From Henckelia pumila (Eukaryota; Streptophyta; Magnoliopsida; Lamiales; Gesneriaceae), in NCBI RefSeq assembly GCF_033568475.1, contig NC_133122.1, forward strand, positions 14,636,763 through 14,700,762: DNA of 64,000 nucleotides, given 5' to 3'. Each line of letters opens with the position of its first letter. Positions within the stretch are counted from its first letter, which is position 1. Below are positions 56,482 through 64,000 of the stretch, in pieces. Below the pieces are notes generated by a model. That model saw only the letters and a list, made by a program, of their open reading frames with translations, did no database searches and was not told the origin of the DNA. A program made the translations under genes and the position numbers.

Positions 56482-58823
56482 TGAAACGACCCAAACATTC
56501 TAAAATAATATATGCGGAATTTTTTTTTTTTAAATAATACTAAGTAAAATAGATGTACATACATGCCCATACATATATGCACAAAATAAACAGATTTAAA
56601 AATAACATAAATAAATTGCAACATTTTTACTTAAATAACTGAGTCAAACTTAAATAAAATACGGTCAAACAATCAACTTAAAAGGTTGCATGCAATAAAA
56701 ATTATGAATTATAACTTAAAATCTTACTTAAACTTGAACTTAAATATAATCATATATTACATACATAAACATTGTTGAGCATAACATTTTTTTCTAACAT
56801 CGCATGGTCATATCCGTAGTGTAACCTTAAACTTAAAAGTTCGACTGATCAGCCTCTTAGAACCAACGTACGCGGCGGTGACGAATCACCTCTTACTGGT
56901 AGTAAACTATCCTTAAATTGACAGTAAACTGCCCTTAACATGTGGGGACTGGTCCCCCTTAAATTGTCACACTACTTCAACTTCCAACATAAAATTATTT
57001 TCTAGCTCAACCTTAAACATTAAATCATGCCATAAAATTATTTCATGAATTCATGCACTGAAAATATGTCCGTAATATATATTTAATTAATTTTTTATAA
57101 TATAATATACTTATACTTAAAATAGACTTTATGCATAAAAATAATTAAATATATATCCCGGACTTATTTATTTTTCATGGGTTGGTCCAGACTGCTGGTC
57201 ACTCACTCTATGCCCATTAAACTTAAACACAATTCAATAATCATACATTAGCCCAAATAACTTAATTATACTTAACTGGGCCTAAATAAAAATATTTAAG
57301 CTCATTAACTTAATTAAACCCAATAAAATTCTAGACTGGCCCAAAAATCCCTTGACTGGCCCAAAAATTCTCATGGGCTTCCAAGCCCATAAAAATCATT
57401 GGGCTAACTTAAATAAATTATTTAAGGTCCAAATAAAATTATTTGGAGGCCCAAATAATTTTCTAACTAATTAATAAAGCCCAAAATACACCTAAACTAT
57501 TAAATACTTAAAAATTAAAATACCCGAGCCCGGCCCACCTAACCCAGACCCGGACCACCAGACCCAACCCTAGACCTACCAGACCCGACCCTGACTACCC
57601 AGACCCGACCCAGCCCCAAAACCCAGCCCAACCCGAACCCCCCTTTTTCCCTTACTACGCTGCGCGAGCAGCAGCCCTTTCAGGGCTGCTGCCGCCTTGC
57701 TCCGGCCATGGCCGGCCGGAGCGCTGCCGGCAGGGCCTTCCCAGGGTCCTGCCGGTCCTAACCTAGCATCTGGTCGGCTGGTTCATGGCCATGCATGGGC
57801 CAGCCGACCCCTCTTCCTAACAGCCCTAAACCGCACGCACCCAACCCCTTCTCTGATCGAGCCTTGAACCCAGCCATCTCCAGCCTTAAGCCATGAGTTA
57901 GGCCGACCCTAGGGACCCTCACTGCACCCCCATGAACATCGACCAGCAGCCAGCCCCTTCCCATGACCGAAAACGTGAGTATATGCATGCAAAACAAATA
58001 AGATCATGAGTTGTTCGGGTACTAGCCAAGAAAGTTTCATCATAACTAAAAAAAAAACAGCAACGTTTAAATAAAAAATCTGACAAGAACGAATTAAATA
58101 GCTTATATAGTGTTCAAATGAAGAATTAAACATGCCTTTCGTAATTTTTCTTGAATAACACGCGATTGCGGGGGCACCGGGACGAAGAACGAGCGACCAA
58201 CTTCTAAATTTCTTGAAGGAACGTCTATGGGGTTGTGTTTCTGGGAAAATATGATTGAATATGTTGAAGAAGATGGGTGGAGGCGGCTGATTGTGATGGT
58301 AGTGGGGTAGGTTTAGGTTTAATAGATAATATAATTTATTAGATAAGTAATATAACATAAAATATACAATTTTAAACTCTTAAAAATACCTAATAAAATA
58401 TTAAATCTGATACTAAAACCAAAATCTCGAAATTAAGACTTAAGGGATTTTTAAATATTAATAAAAGTCATTAAAATGACTTATTTTGGCTAAAAATCAA
58501 CCCTTAAATAAATATATAATTTAATACTAAAATTTTCTTGACAAAATACCTTAAAATATTATTTTGAGGCTCATAAAACTCATAAAATATTTTTGGCTAA
58601 ATATTTTGGTATCTCGTCTGTCCACGGTCCCGTCTACGCGATAAAATAATTAAATTTCCATAAATCATGAAAAATCACTAATTATGGGTTAAATGCTTAA
58701 AAATAACTTAAAACATGCACAAATAATTTCACATAATTATTTAACCCATAATCTAAAATTCTAGATAAATAAAATCCCTAATTATGCATGCGAATTTACG
58801 TACTAAAAATATTGGGTGTTACA
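56482..58823 (-). repeat. Gypsy-2 5' LTR
   Basis: Direct repeat of 48476-50823. Includes the C-rich run 57525-57650 and the conserved 79-codon ORF (57758-57997). Confidence 0.93.
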
Positions 58824-58828
58824 GGGTG

Positions 58829-59023
58829 CGTCCCTCTGCCTCTGGCCCATCTGGCCTTAGCTTTGGGGCCCGCGACCATACTCATGATCTTCTCTCCACC
58901 TGAAAAGGAGAGTTTTTGCCCTCTCCAGGATTTGAACTTGGACCACCAGGCATATATCCAAATTCATCCCCAGAGCTGAGGCCAGATGGGCCAGAGGCAT
59001 AGGGACGCACCCGGTACATTACA
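58829..59023. mobile_element. Reversed SINE copy continuing from 48475, ending in another SINE tail
   Basis: 58829-58965 is the remainder of the reversed SINE (with 48451-48475), including a reversed B box (GGATTTGAACTTGG, near 58929). From ~58969 to 59023 another SINE tail in forward orientation follows (CCAGAGCTGAGGCCAGATGG ... CGGTACATTAC). Head A box missing. Confidence 0.6.
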
Positions 59024-59206
59024 CCAGCTATTTAGGAGAGCAGAAGAAGAGTGGATCTTGGCCGAGCTATCTGGACAAGGTATTTCAGGAGATTGAAGAT
59101 GAAGACAAGCTGCGGATGAACCGGAGATAGGGAGTGACTTTACTAAGCTGAATTTGTATAGTCCTTCATGCAAAGTCCCATTGAGAAGGATTGCTTTGGT
59201 GGCTTG
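59024..59206 (-). pseudogene. Copia-3 GAG-pre-integrase fragment
   Basis: Minus frame QATKAILLNGTLHEGLYKFS ... SALLNSW, ending where the inserted block starts; its continuation HLKLGHP is at 46499. A solo LTR inserted at its other end (59207). Confidence 0.85.
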
Positions 59207-61095
59207 TGTTGGAAAACTGTGTTCAGATCAATTAGAATTGATACCCGGTGCAGCGGAAGTTTAAAAATTTATTTTTATTAATATGGAACGATTCCATATC
59301 TGGATATCAAAACTTTACGATTAAATTTGTGTAAGTAAAACAAATAATCACTATTAAATATTTTACCTTAAAATCTCGAAGCGAGATTATGGACACCAAC
59401 AGAATTTAATCTGCTCTTGTTGTATATCCCAGGAACTGATGAACGAACGTTTCTTCAATCAGGTCCACGAATAGAAAACAAAACCCTCTGATTGATTGCA
59501 CTAGAAATCAATCAGAAGTTTGCGTAGAGAATAAACAGATATGATCTGTTAATTCAAAATTGTAATTTTTCACAAAAATCACAAGACTGAATTTTCTCCG
59601 AAAAGGGACAAGGATTTTCGAAAAACCCTTAGAAAATAATATGTGTGTTTTCGAAAATTTGATGAATGAATTGCATGCAATTTTCGAACACTGCACATAT
59701 ATTTATAGATAATTTCTAGACTAGATTAAGTTATAATTGTATCAGGACTCCAACTTCTTAAAGCCCACAACCCATAACTTAAGCCCAACAAGTCAAGCCT
59801 GTTGTTATAGAAATTAATATAAAATTCATCGTGACTCCGATTGATAAACTGATTTTACCAATGTGCACAGAAACCATTTCTGTATCTTTTAAAGTCAAGA
59901 TAATTTTTCTGAATCCGAATTTAGTGATTTCCAAAAATGCCCATCCCTATGTCATTTTAGGAAATCTCACTCCCTTTAGTTAAGAAGTCCAAATTCTCTT
60001 TCATTAAATTTAACTCTTTAAATTTAACTATCTCTACGGGGTTTTAGTAATCCATTACTTGTGTAACCATCAATGGTTCAGGAATACAGCTAGCCGTGGG
60101 CTCACAACTCCTTGTAACTCGGAACAACAATTTCCGACTTACCCATCGAATCATGGTAAGAGCGCCTAGCAACATCGCCCCATGATTCCCTAGGTATTAC
60201 TGATAGTGCCTGCAAGAACCAGTAGATTTTGGTTAGCGTACAGTACGGTCTCTTCATCCATATATCCCGATCGAATCAACAACCATTGGTATATCGAGAG
60301 TCGTTCGAGATTCGATAACTATGCATAACATCTTGGAGATCTATTAGTGACATCGCATGTGTTACTAGGATAACCCATTAACCTAAAACACATCATGTAC
60401 TCTGGCCAGAGATTCGTCACACTAATATCTCCTCAGATCGCATAGGATATCCACACTCGCAAGTATGTGGTGAATCCTTGACAACAAAGCATCGACTCCT
60501 ATATGTGTCATAACTGTACCCAATCCCGACACCTGATGACCCCAATAGAGTCGGTAAACGAGTCAAAGTACAGTACTAGCATATAGAGTCTCAATGATGT
60601 TTCAAGTAATAAGGACTAATGGTGTACAACCAAAACCGCGGACTTTATCCACTCGATAAGTGATAACCACTTGGAAAGTCCGAATAGGGTAGTTCGATCA
60701 TTCATCATATGAATATCCATTTGCATGATTTGAACATCTCTATGTTCCATACCAATGAAACGTGGTACTCGGCATCGCAAATGCTAGTCTCAATCTCAAG
60801 CGATCATTATCCTTATTTGCGGACGACTCAATTGACTAGGAACAATTTAGAATATATAGTGACTATAAGATGTGTTTCATGATAGCCATCCCCATGTGCT
60901 ACCACATCTTACATACACTATAGTATATTCAAGGTCTTTATCAAAACAACAATAGTATATCATAATATAACAATATGAAGAAAGATAAAGTCAATGCCAT
61001 TATAAAAGTGTAAATTATATTAACAAAAGATTGTTTTACATAGAGTCATAAAAGCCCTTAGCCACAAGTTGGTTAACTGGGCACCCACTCTTTCA
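59207..61095 (-). mobile_element. Solo LTR of a Copia-type element, 1889 bp
   Basis: Ends TGTTGGAAAACTG...CTCTTTCA, TSD GCTTG at 59202-59206 and 61096-61100. No internal coding region, primer-binding site or second LTR within. In its own orientation it begins TGAAAGAGTGGGTGCC. The insertion splits Copia-3 inside FVKDQA/TK. A long element was presumably lost by LTR-LTR recombination. Confidence 0.85.
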
Positions 61096-61100
61096 GCTTG

Positions 61101-61500
61101 ATCCTTCACAAAACAGAAAACAAGATGAAACTCAAAGAAAACACCATTATCTTGAGCAAACTTACTAACACTTAAGAGATTTTTGGTTATGTTAGGGACA
61201 CACAACAAATTTTTGAGTAGAAAAGGACGAGAAGATAATAGAAATTTTGAACTATCGATATGAGAAATTGACAGACCTTTTTCATTTCCCATGTGAACCT
61301 TACCATGCCTAGTGTACTCATAGCCAAGGGAGAGATTACCAAGATCATTAGTTACATGATGGGAGGCACCAGATTCCGGATACCACCACTCATCAGAAGA
61401 GAGACCAGCCATGGTTGAAGCTACAGCAGCAGTAGGGTATTGAGGACGAGGGTGATGTTGATGTGAAGGAGAGTAATTTCCAGAGTGATTAGAAGATGAT
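61101..61500 (-). pseudogene. Copia-3 protease region
   Basis: Minus frame: SSDEWWYPESGASHHVTNDL (aspartic protease active site with Glu in place of the usual Asp), then HVGNEKGLSI-like segment, LLCVPNITKNLLSVSKFAQD and FFEFHLVFCFVKDQA, where the solo LTR interrupts. Confidence 0.88.
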
Positions 61501-61773
61501 CCTGCCGACACCAAGAGATGAAGGTTGTATTGATCGTCTCGACTCCATGTTCATCGAGTAAAACCTTTGCTGGAACAGGCGGATCATCAAGAAGATAGAT
61601 GTCCAACCCTAAACCACGAATCCCAGCAAGAATCTGATCATTCCAAAGAATAAAGTTGTCATCGCTCAATTTCACCGAGTTTATCTGATTTGTTGGGTTG
61701 ATTATTAACACACTGGTGGGGGTGGAAGTACTGACAAAAGACGAGGATATGGCTTCAGTGACTTTGGATACCA
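61501..61773 (-). pseudogene. Copia-3 gag, N-terminal part only
   Basis: Minus frame starting next to the primer-binding site: VSKVTEAISSSF ... INSVKLSDDNFILWNDQILA ... LDEHGVETINTTFISWCRQD, then directly (in a new frame) SSSNHSGNYSPSHQHHP, the linker before protease. About 170 residues of gag are missing at ~61505. Confidence 0.82.
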
Positions 61774-62031
61774 AGATAGAAAAACTCTAAAGGATGAAGA
61801 ATGATTTCATTTCATTTCTTGACTGAAAAGACTTTTTACAATACTAATATAAGAAAAGCCAACGACAGGTGGTGGCCAAGAAATCGTAACTGACTACAGA
61901 TCCAAAATATTCCCCTGCTTTCATAATCATTAACCTATCCACTAAGTGAAAAGGACTTCTATATAGACTTGGGCTTTATTTTGATTTGGGCTTTGGAGTT
62001 TACTTGTGGGTCTTATTTTGTTTCCTTAACT
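61774..62031 (-). repeat. Copia-3 5' LTR
   Basis: Pairs with 45300-45557; contains CTATATAGAAG (TATA-like) in element orientation. Confidence 0.9.
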
Positions 62032-62036
62032 CACGA

Positions 62037-62812
62037 GGTTCATATATTTTTTTTAATCAATTATTTTTATAATATAGTTTTGATCAACTGCACCTTAGGG
62101 TGAAGGATTTTCATGAGTGACCGGTGAGTTTTAGTGTTGCAAAAAAAAAAACGAAAACAAAAATCATTAAACTTACTAATGAGTTTTAGTGGTGGCTCAC
62201 AAAAATATTGCACCTTAGAGTGCAGGATATCAAAATTTTTGTATAAAATACATGTTATCTTTCGAATAGATCCTACAGGCCTTGTTGAATTTACCGCGTC
62301 TTTTCCATACTCGAAGTGCTATGCACACACAGAAATGCATAGCCAAAGCCATAGGTCATTATGCTCGTAGAAACACTTTTTTTTTTTTGCGGAGAACTGA
62401 GAATTTCACGCAAAGTAATTATTTTTTTCTATCTTATTAATCTATACTATTTTATATTACCTACACTCTACTATTATATAAAGGTCGATGATCTTTGAAT
62501 AACTGTTTTTTGGTGTGTCATGGCACAACAAAAATATCTTTCAATTTTATCCTTCTAATTAGACCTGGCCACGGGCCGGGTTTGGGTCGGACCCGTCGGG
62601 TCCGGGTTGGTATTTTACCAACCATCAACTGGCCCGCCCTTGGCCGGTTCCGGTCCGGGTTGGTGAAGTCAACCCTTGTTTTTTGAAAAAAAATTAATTT
62701 TTGTTTAAAAAAAATTACATTTGAACTTTTAAAACTCTATCAAATAATTCATTATCTCAATAAAAAATATATAAAATTATTAAATAAAAAATATATACAT
62801 TTAAACTTTTAA
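62037..62812. other. Spacer between Copia-3 and the last LTR
   Basis: Contains A- and T-runs and a G/C-rich low-complexity patch with CGGGTCGG-type units (62570-62665) like those often found in plant spacers. No gene seen. Confidence 0.5.
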
Positions 62813-64000
62813 TGTAGTGACCCTGCATGGTATCACCTACTAATTGGCAACTAATAGCATGCATAAAACTTAATACAGCAAAATAACTTAACAGAGTAAA
62901 ACATGCGGAAACAAACCAGAATTTACATATCAGCTTAGTAACATAATCCAGGCTTAAATCTGTAGTGATACAACCAAATCGAAACCTTAAACAGTAAACA
63001 TTATACAGCTATATCGAATCCTGCTGTATAATAAAATCCTCAAGGCTCCTGCTCCCTAGTCCTGCCTTGAACTACCAGCTCCGTCCATCCTGCGACCTGC
63101 CCCATGGAATAGGGTGTCCAAGATAACAACTAGGACGTGAGCACTAACGCCCAGTACATAAACATGAGTACATGTAAATATATGATGCATGCAATATGAT
63201 GACTGGTACAGGATCATCTGAAAAATCATGCTCAGAACCGGCGCCACATGAGTGCTGCCACCGCACGGATCAACCTCTGGGTGCAACCACACTCGTCTAA
63301 TACACCAGAGTAGACAGACATAAATGCCCCCGCCGTCGTGGTACTCTCAGTGACAGACTATCGAGTATAGAGCTGAGCGGCTCTATAGTCAGGTATAACA
63401 AGGTATAGGCTCAACGTGTATATGCACATGACATATGAATATAGAAAGCGGTAAATCATATATCATGCCATATAATAATGCCAAATAAATGCAACATATA
63501 AACATTTATACTCGCTGGCAATCTCAGTCAATGTGTACGTACCTCTAGGCTAGTTCAAGTATAGTAGGATCCTAGGTTCCAAGCCTATATTCAAAAGTTC
63601 ACCGTATCACTACATAAATTCTATAAGCCTTAACTAAGCTAATAAGTACTCCCAAAACTTAAACAGATTCCCGGACCATACCTTCGTCCGTAGTTAGCCC
63701 TTTGGAGTCGTTAGTCCCGGATGACTATAACCACACCTTGGTTATTCCAGAACCTCTATTATAACCGATAGGGCCCTCAAGTGTATATCTCACACTATAT
63801 AACTAAAGAAAGAAACTCGGGAATTCGTATTTAGAAATGAATCTGGGAAGCCCTATTTATAGGCAAAATTCCCGGCCAGGATCGGAACTTCCGATTTCAG
63901 GATCGGAGCTTCCGATCCAGCTCATTGCATGCATGTGTGACACGTCGGGATCGGAACTTCCGATCGGGCGATCGGAGCTTCCGATCTGCTCTACGTTCAA
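62813..64000 (-). repeat. LTR of a Gypsy element related to Gypsy-1 (Gypsy-3), runs off the window
   Basis: In minus orientation it ends AGTAGGTGAT...GGGTCACTACA, as Gypsy-1 LTRs do, and shares CACCCTATTCCATGGGGCAG, GGGCTAACTACGGACGAAGG and AGCTTAGTTAAGGCTT. A TATA box (CCTATAAATAGG, near 63851-63862) is followed in transcription direction by the leader. No primer-binding site follows the end at 62813, so this is a 3' LTR or solo LTR; the rest is outside the window. Confidence 0.85.
63880..63986 (-). promoter_or_regulatory. Four GATCGGAA(C/G)TTCCGATC-type palindromes upstream of the Gypsy-3 TATA box
   Basis: 17-bp units at 63880-63896, 63901-63917, 63949-63965 and 63970-63986, arranged as two pairs. 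They alternate GGAACTTCC and GGAGCTTCC centres, and lie where Gypsy-1 has its GGACGCAACG block. Probably protein-binding sites (inference). Confidence 0.6.

Larger units (their letters stand above)
48476..58823 (-). mobile_element. Ty3/Gypsy LTR retrotransposon (Gypsy-2), minus strand, inserted in a SINE tail
   Basis: LTRs 48476-50823 (2348 bp) and 56482-58823 (2342 bp), ends TGAAACG...TGTTACA on the plus strand (TGTAACACC...CGTTTCA in element orientation). TSD GGGTG at 48471-48475 and 58824-58828. Purine tract (GGGGGGAGAAT) at 50824-50835 and primer-binding start TTGGTATCAAAGC at ~56471-56483. gag, protease, RT, RNase H and integrase are all present on the minus strand with a few lesions. 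A Cassandra element interrupts gag. LTRs are about 98% alike by eye. Confidence 0.95.
45300..62031 (-). mobile_element. Ty1/Copia LTR retrotransposon (Copia-3), internally deleted and split by later insertions
   Basis: Two 258-bp LTRs (45300-45557, 61774-62031), ~94% alike by eye, flanked by TSD CACGA (45295-45299, 62032-62036). Ends read AG...CT rather than TG...CA. The ends are fixed on three sides: TSD, a TGGTATC primer-binding start directly inside the 5' LTR, and a GAGGGGGCA purine tract directly inside the 3' LTR. Coding pieces on the minus strand: gag start, protease, pre-integrase, integrase zinc finger and core, and the end of RNase H. The RT is missing. Without the insertions (46505-59023 and 59207-61095) only ~2.3 kb is left. 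Confidence 0.9.

Noticed and set aside
58824-59023. A complete ~210-bp TIR transposon with 55-bp inverted repeats
   Set aside because: The repeats are better explained as two SINE tails in opposite orientation, because the interior contains a reversed SINE B box and the same tails occur alone elsewhere.

Overview
The window is nuclear DNA of a eudicot plant. It has split, intron-rich genes with GT-AG introns, AT-rich spacers and several orders of plant transposable elements. SNARE and methyltransferase products resemble those of asterids, possibly Lamiales, but that placement is weak. About two thirds of the 64 kb is transposable element, and most boundaries can be fixed to the base from target-site duplications (TSDs).

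Host genes: (1) the 3' end of an MCTP/FTIP-type C2-domain membrane protein (1-605, +); (2) a Lys/Glu-rich low-complexity protein gene (1456-2895, -); (3) a 13-exon gene for a plasma-membrane Qa-SNARE of the SYP132 type (25410-31623, +); (4) a 4-exon gene for an EEF1A lysine methyltransferase 1 / Efm5-type enzyme (41039-43344, +).

Transposons, left to right. 4125-17087 is a Mutator-like element (MULE; ~330-bp TIRs, 9-bp TSD GAAGTTGTG) holding a nested 9.8-kb CACTA element (5317-15148, TSD TTC). The CACTA has a TNP2-type transposase gene and a second Transposase_24-type gene, flanked by dense CCACG/CGTGG hairpin arrays. 18054-23895 is a decayed Copia element (-). 32702-39389 is a fairly complete Ty3/Gypsy element (+) whose 5' LTR carries a deletion with an inverted filler. 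45300-62031 is an old, internally deleted Copia element (-) with unusual AG...CT LTR ends. It was split by a SINE-bounded block (46505-59023) that carries a Gypsy element (48476-58823), which itself carries a Cassandra TRIM with 5S-rRNA-derived LTRs (55055-55884). A solo LTR (59207-61095) sits elsewhere in the same old Copia. The window ends inside an LTR related to the first Gypsy family (62813-64000). Small MITEs and tRNA-derived SINEs lie in the spacers.

The elements do not form a pathway. They record successive insertions, and LTR divergence read by eye agrees with the nesting order. Element boundaries and host exons were read directly from the sequence; family names come from knowledge of protein domains. 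No database search was run.
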